Source: Gemmatimonadota bacterium
GTDB taxonomy: Bacteria; Gemmatimonadota; Gemmatimonadetes; Gemmatimonadales; GWC2-71-9
Direction: 5' to 3'
Assembly (NCBI GenBank): GCA_003221045.1
Contig: QHUC01000110.1
Span: forward strand, 1-36,747
DNA: 36,747 nucleotides
Shown here: one piece after another, positions 1 to 7,496 of the stretch
How the letters are laid out: each line of letters opens with the position of its first letter
Numbering within the stretch: position 1 is the first letter of the stretch
Position numbers and translations under genes: made by a program
The notes under the pieces: model-generated
What the model saw: the letters and a program-made list of their open reading frames with translations, nothing else
Database searches by the model: none
What the model was told of the DNA's origin: nothing

Positions 1-1413
1 CTCGAAGCCGGGCGCGATGCGGCGGTGCTGTTCCGCCTGGTGCTCCTTTCGCAGCTCGCCTCCAGCCTGCCCGCCTTCCGGGCGAGCCTCGGGCGATACG
101 AGGCGTTCTTGGACTTAGGCGCGGCGGCTGCCGCCCAAGGCAAAACGCTCGGCCGAGACGATTTCAGACGGCTGTTCCCCGCCGGTGCAGAAGACTTGCA
201 GCTCGTTTTGCTTCCGCTCGTGCTCCAATCCGGTCCATTTCTCGCGACCGAGCGTGACCGGGATCTCGTTCGAAAACTCAGAGAATTGTCGCGGTCGGAC
301 ATCGACCCCAAGGCGGAGGCGCTCGAGCGGCTGCTCAACGAGGGAGGCAAGACAATCGTCTTCGTGCAGGCGCGAGCGACGCTACATCACTTGATGCGTT
401 GGTTGCGCGGGCGCCGCGTCGCGGGCGTGGCCGGCGATCGGGGCTGGTTCGGGAGCGAGGCCGCACGGCGCGACGAGGTGATCCGGGCCTTTGCGCCGCT
501 GGCGCAGGGAGCGCCCGCGCCGTCCGCCGCACTCGCGACCGATGTCCTAATCGTTACCGATCTGTTGAGCGAAGGGCTCAATCTGCAGGACGCCGCCCGC
601 GTCGTGCACTACGACCTGCCGTGGAGTCCGGCCCGCCTGGCGCAGCGAGAAGGCCGCATCGATCGCGCGGCATCGCCGCACCCGCGCATCGAAACGGTCG
701 CGTTCCGTCCCCCGCGCCCGCTCGCCGCGGCGCTAGCAGTCGAGCGCCGCCTAGCGGCGAAGCGGCGCGTGCAGGCGCGAGCCGGTGGGGGCCGGGAGGG
801 CTTCGATTGGTGCGACCGGCTCCAGGGCATCGCTACCACGCTGCCGCCCCCCGCTCCTCACCGCTCGTGGACCGCGATTGTTGCTCCGGAGCGAGCCGCC
901 GTGTTGGTGATAAGGATCGGCGGTCGGGTGGAGGGGTTCGTCGGCACGGATGCGGGCGTGCGGGCCGATCCCGAGCAGGCTGCGGTATTGCTCGAGCGGG
1001 CGGCTCGCGCTGAGCTCGCGCCCGACGCTCCCACGCATCGACCGTTCCTCGATCGTATGCTCCGGCAGGTAAGGCCCCTATGTCGCCGGCGGCTCGACAC
1101 CATCGAGGCAACCCGCTGGCGCGCCGCCGATCGCGACCGGCTGAGCCGCAGGTTGATCCCCTGGGTGTTGAGCGCCGCCCGGCGGGCGGCGGTCCAGCGC
1201 CGTCCGGCCGATCTGCGTCGGCTGGACGAGCTGGTTTCGCGGCTCGCGCTCGGTATGACGGCGGGCGAAGAGCTCCTGCTCGAGGACCTGGTGACTCGTC
1301 GAACCGCGCTCTCGGTCCGGGACGTGCTCGCCTGGCACGAGCGGCTGCGCCCTCCCCTTCCAACGGAAGACGTCGCCGTACCTCAGGTCGAGCTGGTGGC
1401 GGCAGTCGTCTGA
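1..1413 (+). CDS. SNF2/RapA-like helicase, C-terminal part (5' partial)
   Basis: The frame is open from the first base, so the start codon and the ATP-binding half lie outside the window. The remaining 470 residues begin with a superfamily 2 C-terminal helicase lobe: motif IV (TIVFVQAR, 352-375), motif V (TDLLSEGLNLQDA, 556-594) and motif VI with its arginine finger (QREGRIDRA, 643-669). This QREGRIDR form is typical of SNF2/RapA-type ATPases, which translocate on double-stranded DNA or remodel protein-DNA complexes. The second half is Arg/Leu-rich and shows no domain I recognise. The substrate, and whether it belongs to a defence or repair system, cannot be told without the upstream sequence. 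It converges with the antiporter gene, whose frame runs antisense through its last 580 bases, so the last few codons may be altered by a deletion at the junction. Confidence 0.8.
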   Translation, partial: LEAGRDAAVLFRLVLLSQLASSLPAFRASLGRYEAFLDLGAAAAAQGKTLGRDDFRRLFPAGAEDLQLVLLPLVLQSGPFLATERDRDLVRKLRELSRSDIDPKAEALERLLNEGGKTIVFVQARATLHHLMRWLRGRRVAGVAGDRGWFGSEAARRDEVIRAFAPLAQGAPAPSAALATDVLIVTDLLSEGLNLQDAARVVHYDLPWSPARLAQREGRIDRAASPHPRIETVAFRPPRPLAAALAVERRLAAKRRVQARAGGGREGFDWCDRLQGIATTLPPPAPHRSWTAIVAPERAAVLVIRIGGRVEGFVGTDAGVRADPEQAAVLLERAARAELAPDAPTHRPFLDRMLRQVRPLCRRRLDTIEATRWRAADRDRLSRRLIPWVLSAARRAAVQRRPADLRRLDELVSRLALGMTAGEELLLEDLVTRRTALSVRDVLAWHERLRPPLPTEDVAVPQVELVAAVV

Positions 1414-2902
1414 CAGCTAGGAGCTCACGCGTGAGGCGCCGGTGCGCGGCCGACTTGGCCTCCATTATTCCGTCCACCGTGCCATCCGCCCGGCTCTGGA
1501 GCCGGCGCGCACGATGCCGGTAGTGGTCGCGCGTGTCGCTCAGCGCATAGGAATGCACCCAGGGCTCTTTGGAAAGCTCCTCGAGGCGCGCCAGGGCGAC
1601 CTCGGCGGTCCGCAGTCGGGCCTCCGTCTCCTCGCGGCGCTCTTCCTCCCCCGTCTCCTTGACGCCGAGCCAGCGCAGCAGCAGGGCGAGCGTGAACCCC
1701 TGCCCGAGCAGGGTCACGACGATAACGCCGTAGGTGACGGCGACGATCGCATCGCGGCCCGGGAACGGTGCGCCCGCGGCGGTCGCGATCGGAACCGCAG
1801 CGGCGAGGATGAGCGAGTCGCCGCCGCGCAGGCCCGCCCAGCCAACGACCGTGAGGGTCTGCCAGCGAGGGCGCGCTTCACTCGGGCGCAGCCGCGGACC
1901 CAAGAGCCAGCGGAAATTCCCGGCGAAATAGACCCACAGGAGTCGCGCGACGATCGCGACGAGGCTCACCAGCGCCGCCTCCTTCGCCAGCTCGAGCGCG
2001 CTCGCGGCGGTCAGGCCCTCGAGAATCGGGCGCAGCGCGAGGCCGGTTATGACGAAGATGAGCCCCTCCAGGGCAAACACCACGACGGCCCACATTCCAT
2101 CGTTCTGGACGCGAGTGTCTGCCGCTACGAACCGCGGGCCCACGCGTCCGAGATAGATCCCCATGGCGACCACGGCCAGAATTCCAGAGACCCCGAAGCG
2201 CTCGGCGGGCAGATACGCCGCGTAGCCGGAAAGCAGCGAGATCGTGTTCTCGACTTCGGGATCGTGAATGTGCCGGCGCACGGCGCGCAGGAGCCACCCG
2301 ACGGCGAGCCCGACCGCGATTCCGCCGGCAGCTACCCAGAGGAACCGCACGCTCGCGGCGACGAGCGAGAACGCGCCCGTTACCGCGGCCGCGATCGCCA
2401 TGCGGTAGGCGACGATCGCCGCGGCATCATTGATCATGCTCTCGCCCTCGAGCACGGTCACGGTGCGGCGCGGCATCGGCAGCCGCCGCAGGAACGCCGT
2501 CGCGGCTGCGACGTCGGGCGGTGAGACCACGGCGCCGAGCACGAACGCCGACGCCCACGGCATCCCCGGGATCACACGGTGTGCAACCCAGGCGATCACG
2601 ATGGTCGCAAACAGCACGTGTCCCACGCCGAGCGATAGAATCGGGCGGAAGGTGGCACGCACATCCCGGTAGGACGCGAGCAAGGACGCCCGATACAGGA
2701 GCGGGGGGATGAAGATCAAAAAGACCAGCTGCGGCTCGAACCGAACCGCGGGTAGTCCCGGAAGGAGGGCGACGAGCAGCCCGCCGGTGACGAGCAGGGC
2801 AGGCGTGGGAATGGCCAGCCGCCGCGACACCAGGGCAAGAAACGTGACGCCTACCAACAGCGCGAGGACGGTCTCGAAATTCTGCACGCTATTCGCTGCC
2901 AA
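833..2902 (-). CDS. CPA1 family Na+/H+ antiporter with doubtful C-terminal extension
   Basis: Residues 1-420 are a typical CPA1 (NhaP/NHE-like) antiporter: about 12 hydrophobic segments, the ion-site region GAVVSPPDVAAATA (about residues 123-136, with the paired-acidic position reading PPDVA rather than the usual PTDPV), then EGESMINDAAA and GWAGLRGGDSLILA. It would exchange protons for Na+ or K+ at the inner membrane. A cytoplasmic helical tail follows (GEEERREETEARLRTAEVALARL). Family members normally end about 35 residues after the HRRLTRELLA segment. Here that segment ends near 1416 and the frame then continues for about 190 Arg/Pro-rich residues antisense to the helicase gene. The extension has no domain and looks like accidental open frame. 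Stops in the other two minus frames sit at 1417-1419 and 1425-1427, so the true gene probably ended close to there before a deletion or frameshift. The core call is firm; the C-terminus is not. Confidence 0.8.
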   Translation of the reverse strand: MAANSVQNFETVLALLVGVTFLALVSRRLAIPTPALLVTGGLLVALLPGLPAVRFEPQLVFLIFIPPLLYRASLLASYRDVRATFRPILSLGVGHVLFATIVIAWVAHRVIPGMPWASAFVLGAVVSPPDVAAATAFLRRLPMPRRTVTVLEGESMINDAAAIVAYRMAIAAAVTGAFSLVAASVRFLWVAAGGIAVGLAVGWLLRAVRRHIHDPEVENTISLLSGYAAYLPAERFGVSGILAVVAMGIYLGRVGPRFVAADTRVQNDGMWAVVVFALEGLIFVITGLALRPILEGLTAASALELAKEAALVSLVAIVARLLWVYFAGNFRWLLGPRLRPSEARPRWQTLTVVGWAGLRGGDSLILAAAVPIATAAGAPFPGRDAIVAVTYGVIVVTLLGQGFTLALLLRWLGVKETGEEERREETEARLRTAEVALARLEELSKEPWVHSYALSDTRDHYRHRARRLQSRADGTVDGIMEAKSAAHRRLTRELLAVRRLPPPARPEVRRRLPLEGEGAAARARRARPGPRARFDESPGPRAGALRPPSYRARAAKPARPADADRPDGAGPPPAGRRSTPRGSTCGSAGRDRRRASGLPRWCRAAGDIGALPAGAYDRGTVDAWERRARAQREPPARAIPQPARDRPARPHPCRRTPPPDRRSLSPTRRLAPEQQSRSTSGEERGAAAW

Positions 2903-3050
2903 CGCCGGAAACGGAACCGCGGTTCCACCGACAGATTGGAGGCATGGCCGCCCTCACCCTGCGCGGCGCGATCGCCCGGCTCGCGAAATTGTACGGCCGG
3001 CCGCCCCGCCCGCCAGCCACGGACCGATGCGTGCCCCACTCTCCGCCGGT

Positions 3051-3080
3051 TGTCGCTGGTATCTCGCCCACCGGTAGTTA
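3051..3080 (+). promoter_or_regulatory. Candidate promoter of the HAD/aminotransferase/OCD operon
   Basis: TTGTCG (3051-3056), an 18-bp spacer and TAGTTA (3075-3080) resemble a sigma-70 promoter. The GTG start of the HAD gene lies only 9 bases after the -10 box and has no Shine-Dalgarno sequence, which suggests a leaderless transcript. Confidence 0.45.
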
Positions 3081-3089
3081 CCTTCCGTC

Positions 3090-3743
3090 GTGCCCGCGCC
3101 TCTCTCCACCTTCCTGTTCGACCTGGACGGCACGCTCATCGACTCCATCGAGCTGATCTTACGCTCGTACCGGCACACGATGCGCGCGCACCGCGGACAT
3201 GAGCCCGGGGACGAGGTCTGGATGGACGGTTTAGGCACGCCGCTGTGGGTGCAGTTCCGGCAGTTCACGGAGGACCCGGCGGAAATCGACGCGATGGTCG
3301 CGACGTACCGCGCTTATAATCTGGCCCATCATGACGAGATGGTGCGGCCGTATGCCGGCGTGGTGGATGCGGTCCGCTCCCTCGAGCGCCGCGGGAGAGC
3401 ACTCGCGCTGGTCACGAGCAAGCTCCGGAGCGGCGCCCTGCGGGGGCTCCGCCTGGCGGGGCTCGAGGACGCCTTCACTGTGATCATCGGCGCGGACGAC
3501 GTCACGCATCCCAAGCCGCACCCCGAGCCGGTGCTCACCGCGCTCGAGCGGCTGGGCGCGCCCGCTCGCGACGCCGTGTTCGTCGGTGACTCCCGCCACG
3601 ACATCGAGTGCGGTCGCGCGGCGGGCGTGAAGACCGCCGCCGTGCTGTGGGGCCCGTTCGATCGTTCGGCCCTGGCGGACTTGGAGCCGGATTACTGGCT
3701 GGAAACGCCGGCAGACCTCACCTTACTGGCACCCGACACCTAG
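3090..3743 (+). CDS. HAD-superfamily phosphatase (phosphoglycolate phosphatase/PpaX-like)
   Basis: This 217-residue protein has all four HAD motifs: motif I FLFDLDGTLID with nucleophile Asp11 and acid/base Asp13, motif II around LVTSK, motif III lysine in HPKPHPEP, and motif IV GDSRHDIECGRAAG. The helical cap between motifs I and II (subclass IA) and the length match phosphoglycolate phosphatases and the pyrophosphatase PpaX; the substrate cannot be decided from sequence. The GTG start at 3090 is chosen because motif I begins 10 codons later, and the upstream promoter places it at the 5' end of the message. Its stop codon lies inside a heptamer repeat array, and the aminotransferase starts 21 bases further on, so the two are probably cotranscribed. 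Confidence 0.85.
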   Translation: MPAPLSTFLFDLDGTLIDSIELILRSYRHTMRAHRGHEPGDEVWMDGLGTPLWVQFRQFTEDPAEIDAMVATYRAYNLAHHDEMVRPYAGVVDAVRSLERRGRALALVTSKLRSGALRGLRLAGLEDAFTVIIGADDVTHPKPHPEPVLTALERLGAPARDAVFVGDSRHDIECGRAAGVKTAAVLWGPFDRSALADLEPDYWLETPADLTLLAPDT

Positions 3744-3755
3744 CACCCAGCACCT
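3728..3755 (+). repeat. Heptamer array, four RGCACCY/GACACCT-type units
   Basis: Four tandem 7-nt units (GGCACCC, GACACCT, AGCACCC, AGCACCT) cover the end of the HAD gene. The TAG stop (3741-3743) is formed inside the array, and the GGAGG Shine-Dalgarno sequence of the aminotransferase (3756-3760) follows at once. Units of the same family occur in inverse orientation inside the Lhr gene at 21627-21647. Confidence 0.75.
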
Positions 3756-3764
3756 GGAGGTTTC

Positions 3765-4889
3765 TTGCGTTTCGTCTCATTCGAGCTCGAGCGCTGGCAG
3801 AGCACCTGGGAGAACCGGGTGCGTTATAACCTTTCGGAATCGGGCGTGCACCCGCTCTCGATTCAGGAGCTCCTCGAGCTGGCGGGTGTCACCGCGACGC
3901 CGCTGCTCGACGTGCGGCTCGGGTACAGCCAGTCGAACGGCACCGATCTGCTGCGCGGCCGGATCGCCGCGCTGTACCCCGGGGTCTCGCCGGAGCAGAT
4001 CCTCGTCACGACCGGAAGCGCGGAGGCAAACTTCGTCGTCTGCTGGCGTCTGATCGAGCCAGGCGACAAGGTCGCGGTCATGCTCCCGAACTACCTGCAG
4101 ACGTGGGGGCTGGCTCAGAACTTCGGCGGGCAGGTCCACGGGTTTGCGTTGCATGCCGAGGCGCAGTGGGAGCCGAGCCCCGAGGAGGTGCGCAGCGCGA
4201 TCGCACCGGGAACGAAGCTCGTCGTGGTCACCAACCCTCACAACCCCACAGGACACGTCCTCTCGGCCGAGATGCGCCGGCTCATAGTGAGCCGCGCGGC
4301 GGAAGTGGGTGCGTGGCTGCTCGCGGACGAGGTGTACCAGGGAGCCGAGCGCCACGGGGTGACCACGCCGTCCCTCTGGGGCAGCTACGAGCGGGTGATC
4401 GTGGTGAACGGGTTGTCGAAGGCCTACGGCCTGCCCGGCCTGCGCATCGGGTGGATCGTGGCGCCGCCCGCATTCTCGGCCGAGGCCTGGGCGCGGCACG
4501 ACTACACCACGATAGGACCGGCTGGAGCGAGCGACCATCTGGCGACCGTCGCACTCGAGCCGAAGGTGCGGGTGAAGGTGCTCGATCGCACCCGACGGAT
4601 TCTCGCGACGAACTACCCAGTGCTCGACGAGTGGTTGAAACGGTTCGGTGACACGTTCAGCTGGCACCCGCCGCAAGCCGGAGCGATCTGCCTCGTGAAG
4701 TACCGCCCGGGAATCGATGCCCTGGAGCTGGTTGAGCGCATGCGCGCCGAACACAGCGTGCTGCTCGTCCCGGGAGACCATTTTGGTCTGCCGCGTCACC
4801 TGCGACTCGGGTTCGGCGAGGAGCTCCACCACTTCCGAGAAGCGCTCGGCGAAACCGAGCGCGGCTTGAAGCGAGCGTTCGCCGACTGA
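3765..4889 (+). CDS. Class I/II PLP-dependent aminotransferase
   Basis: This 374-residue fold-type I aminotransferase has the usual landmarks: TTGSAEANF binding the cofactor phosphate, NPHNPTGH, LADEVYQ whose Asp contacts the pyridine nitrogen, the Schiff-base lysine Lys219 in GLSKAYGLPG, and the substrate-carboxylate arginine in LRLGFGE near the end. It would transfer an amino group between an amino acid and a 2-oxo acid; the substrate is unknown. The TTG start at 3765 is supported by GGAGG four bases upstream and by the natural-looking N-terminus (FELERWQSTWEN). The next gene begins one base after its stop, so it is very likely translationally coupled to the ornithine-cyclodeaminase-family enzyme. 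The pairing suggests a shared amino- or imino-acid substrate. Confidence 0.88.
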   Translation: MRFVSFELERWQSTWENRVRYNLSESGVHPLSIQELLELAGVTATPLLDVRLGYSQSNGTDLLRGRIAALYPGVSPEQILVTTGSAEANFVVCWRLIEPGDKVAVMLPNYLQTWGLAQNFGGQVHGFALHAEAQWEPSPEEVRSAIAPGTKLVVVTNPHNPTGHVLSAEMRRLIVSRAAEVGAWLLADEVYQGAERHGVTTPSLWGSYERVIVVNGLSKAYGLPGLRIGWIVAPPAFSAEAWARHDYTTIGPAGASDHLATVALEPKVRVKVLDRTRRILATNYPVLDEWLKRFGDTFSWHPPQAGAICLVKYRPGIDALELVERMRAEHSVLLVPGDHFGLPRHLRLGFGEELHHFREALGETERGLKRAFAD

Positions 4890-4890
4890 G

Positions 4891-5838
4891 ATGCGGGTCG
4901 TCCCGCTCGAGGCGTTTCGCGACAAGATTCCCTTTTCGGTGGCTATCGCCGCGGCCGAGCGCGGCTTTCGAGCGCTCGGTCTCGGTGAAGCGGCGCTCCC
5001 CGACCCGATGGTGCTCGAGCTGCGGGGGCAGCAGGCGGAAGTGCACGTGAAGGGCGCGCACCTGCGAGGGGCACGTCACATCGTGCTCAAGGTGGCGACC
5101 GGCTTCTATCGGAACCGGGCGCGAGGCCTGCCGTCGGGCGACGGGATGTTCCTGCTGCTCAACGCCGAGACGGGCGTGCCGGACGTGCTGCTCGAGGAGC
5201 ACGGATACCTCACCGACTTTCGTACGGCAGCCGCCGTGGCGCTCACCCTCAGATACCTGGCGCGGAAAGACGTGCGCGAGGCCCTCCTCATCGGCGCGGG
5301 CGCGCTGGCTCGCCTCACGGCGCGTGCCATGATCGCGGAAATGCCGCTCGCGCGACTCACGCTGTGGAATCGCACACGCGAGCGCGCCGAGAGCCTCGCC
5401 CGGGAGCTCGGTCAGGTCGTGGAGACGCGCATCGCGCCGGCGCTCGAGTCGGCGGTTCGCGACAACCGCGTGATCGTGACCGCGACCGCCAGCACGATTC
5501 CCCTCGTCATGGCCTCGTGGGTGGCTCCGGGAACGCACGTCACGTCCGTGGGCACCGGCAGTCCGGAAAAGGTCGAGCTCGATCCGGCCCTCCTCGCTCG
5601 CGCCGACAAGCTCGTGGCAGATCGCATCTTCCAGACAGAGCGGTACGGCAACCTGCACCACGCCATCGCGGCGGGCGCCGTCACGCGCGAAAAGGTCTAC
5701 GCGGAGCTCGGCGAGCTCGCCGCCGGCCGAAAGGCGGGGCGGCAGGACGAGACGGAGGTGACGGTCGCCGACCTGACGGGCGTCGGCGTGCAGGACGCAG
5801 CGATCGCTCAGGCCGTCGTGGAGGTCCTGGGCCTCTGA
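4891..5838 (+). CDS. Ornithine cyclodeaminase/alanine dehydrogenase/mu-crystallin family protein
   Basis: The 315-residue protein matches the OCD/mu-crystallin family over its whole length. The N-terminal substrate domain carries HIVLKVATGFY and LLLNAETGVPDVLLEE, the joining strand has the conserved YLTDFRTAAA, and the Rossmann half starts at LLIGAGALARLTA. A second NAD-domain stretch, VTSVGTGSPEKVELD, and the C-terminal VADLTGVGVQDAAIA are also present. Family members form cyclic amino acids from ornithine or lysine, or reduce ketimines and 2-oxo acids with NAD(P)H; sequence alone does not separate these. The ATG at 4891 lies one base after the aminotransferase stop. The two enzymes probably act on consecutive steps of one pathway, for example deamination and then reduction of the imine. 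That is inference. Confidence 0.85.
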   Translation: MRVVPLEAFRDKIPFSVAIAAAERGFRALGLGEAALPDPMVLELRGQQAEVHVKGAHLRGARHIVLKVATGFYRNRARGLPSGDGMFLLLNAETGVPDVLLEEHGYLTDFRTAAAVALTLRYLARKDVREALLIGAGALARLTARAMIAEMPLARLTLWNRTRERAESLARELGQVVETRIAPALESAVRDNRVIVTATASTIPLVMASWVAPGTHVTSVGTGSPEKVELDPALLARADKLVADRIFQTERYGNLHHAIAAGAVTREKVYAELGELAAGRKAGRQDETEVTVADLTGVGVQDAAIAQAVVEVLGL

Positions 5839-5843
5839 GCGGG

Positions 5844-5884
5844 GAGCCGGGTGTTACCCCCCCCTGAGCGACGATCCCCGGCTC
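5844..5884. terminator. Hairpin between convergent OCD and PiT genes
   Basis: GAGCCGGG (5844-5851) pairs with CCCGGCTC (5877-5884) across a 25-nt loop that contains eight consecutive C. It sits just behind the OCD stop and overlaps the PiT stop. There is no T tract, so intrinsic termination is only possible. Confidence 0.3.
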
Positions 5885-6778
5885 ACCCTCCGAACGCGCG
5901 CAGTATGACGTAGGCCAGGCCGGCGATCCCCGCCGCCGCCGGGATCGTGAGGAGCCAGGCCCACACGATGCGCCCCGCCACGCCCCACCGGACCGCCGAC
6001 AGACGGTGCGCCGCGCCGACACCCGAGATCGCTCCGGTAATCGTGTGCGTCGTGCTGACCGGAATGCCGTAGTGGGACGCGACGAAGAGCGTGATCGCGC
6101 CGCTCGTTTCCGCCGCAAACCCGCCGAACGGCGTGAGCTTGGTGAGACGCTGGCCCATGGTTTTGACGATGCGCCAGCCACCGGACATGGTGCCCAGCCC
6201 CATCGCCGCGCCGCACGCCACGATTACCCACCATGGCACCGCGCCGGCGTTGGTCAGGTGCAGCGCTCGCACAGGAAAGTCGGCGAACAATCGATCCAGG
6301 ACAGTGCGACCGTCAGCGCCAGGGCGAGCGTCAGGCCCATCACGGGAGCAACCACGATGAAGACAAGCGTCGCGATCCACTTGCCGGGGAACAGCAGCGC
6401 GGTGACGCCCGCCTTCGCCACGGCGGCCCCAGCGTATCCCCCGATGAGAGCGTGGGACGAGGACGTCGGCAATCCGAGCCACCAGGTGATCAGGTCCCAC
6501 AGGATCGCGCCCAGGAGCCCGGCCAGAATCACGGAGGCGTCCACGACCGCGAGGTCGACGAGCCCTTGGCCCATCGTCTTCGCGACGGCGGTGCCGAACA
6601 CGAACACGGCGATGAAATTGAAGGTGGCGGCCCACACCACGGCTGCGGAAGGCGCGAGCACCCGCGTGGAAACGACGGTGGCGATCGAGTTCGCCGCGTC
6701 GTGAAAGCCATTGATGAAGTCGAACAAGAGCGCGATCACGAGGATCGCGAGTACATACGTGACAGGCGCAGCCGGCAT
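5883..6778 (-). pseudogene. PiT-type low-affinity inorganic phosphate transporter, frameshifted and internally deleted
   Basis: Two minus-strand frames make one PiT protein. The first (6778 to 6254) holds the first PiT signature, FDFINGFHDAANSIATVVST, and the segment LPTSSSHALIGG. The second, readable from about 6300 down to 5883, holds GGWRIVKTMGQRLTKLTPFGGFAAETSGA and GIPVSTTHTITGAI. The frames switch at about 6270-6300. The second PiT signature, normally a GHGxNDAQKTMG-like segment between the DRLF piece and VPWWVIVACGAAMGLGT, is missing, so about 30-40 codons are lost as well as the frame. An intact gene would move phosphate with Na+ or H+ across the inner membrane. Its ATG overlaps the stop of the DUF47 gene (ATGA), the usual pit-accessory arrangement. 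Either the gene is dead or the assembly lost a segment here. Confidence 0.8.
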
Positions 6779-7392
6779 CAGGCGTGCTTCAACGTGATGG
6801 ACTCGAGCACGTTGGCGACGTCCTCCGACTGATCGAGCGTGCGCTCAAGATTGTCGTAGATCTCCTTCCACTTGATGACCTCGAGCGCGTCCCGCTCGGT
6901 CTCGAACATGCGACCGAGGGCCTCGTGGTAGATCGCGTCGCCTTCTTCCTCCAGCTTTTTCGCCTCGACGCAGTACTTCATCACGTCGTCGCCCTTTTTC
7001 AGGCGCCCGACCCCCTCGGCGAGCACGCCCACCATCCGCTGGATGACTTCGGTGAGCTGTTTGACCCCCTCCGGTGCGACGCCAAGGTGGAAGATCTGGG
7101 AGCGGCGGGCGGTCCCGTCGATCGCGTCCATCACATCGTCCAGGTCGGACGCGAGCTGATGGATGTCTTCGCGGTCGAGCGGCGTGATGAATGTGCGGTC
7201 AAGGCGGTTCACCACTTCGTGCGTCACCTGATCGGCCTCGTGCTCGAGTCGCTTGATCGCTTCCACGTGCGGCGTGCGGCGCTCGGGCGGCGCCGCGAAC
7301 AGCTCGCGCAGATGCTGGGCGGCTTCCTTGTTACGGGTGGCGACCGCGGCGAACAGGTCGAAGAATTCCTCTTCCCTGGGCAACAGGCGCAC
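6778..7392 (-). CDS. DUF47/PhoU-like Pit accessory protein
   Basis: This 204-residue, all-helical protein is rich in Asp and Glu and has the DUF47 (PhoU_div) pattern: FFDLFAAVATRNKEAAQHL, RLEHEADQVTHEVVNRL, FITPLDREDIHQLASDLDDVMDAID and a C-terminal WKEIYDNLERTLDQSEDVANVLE. The paired E/DxxxD motifs are the metal-binding signature of PhoU-like proteins. The family is normally encoded directly before a PiT transporter and is thought to modulate it. That arrangement is present here with a 4-base stop/start overlap. The GTG start at 7392 has GAGAGG six bases upstream. The protein itself appears intact although its partner transporter is broken. Confidence 0.9.
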   Translation of the reverse strand: MRLLPREEEFFDLFAAVATRNKEAAQHLRELFAAPPERRTPHVEAIKRLEHEADQVTHEVVNRLDRTFITPLDREDIHQLASDLDDVMDAIDGTARRSQIFHLGVAPEGVKQLTEVIQRMVGVLAEGVGRLKKGDDVMKYCVEAKKLEEEGDAIYHEALGRMFETERDALEVIKWKEIYDNLERTLDQSEDVANVLESITLKHA

Positions 7393-7496
7393 GGTGGTCC
7401 TCTCGGGGAATGGGGGATTTGGCGCCGCAGAACATAGCGGCCTCCGTCGGGAGTCACTAGGTTACCGCTCCACCTAGACCGACCGGAGAACACCGG

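Noticed and set aside
1-1413. Antiviral defence helicase (for example DISARM or Lhr-like defence)
   Set aside because: Only the C-terminal lobe is visible and the neighbours (antiporter, metabolic operon) give no sign of a defence island.
1442-2524. 360-codon plus-strand frame opposite the antiporter
   Set aside because: It covers the transmembrane part of the antiporter antisense and has no recognisable domain.
6254-6310. Programmed frameshift in the PiT gene
   Set aside because: A slippery site alone would not explain the missing second PiT signature; sequence is lost as well as frame.
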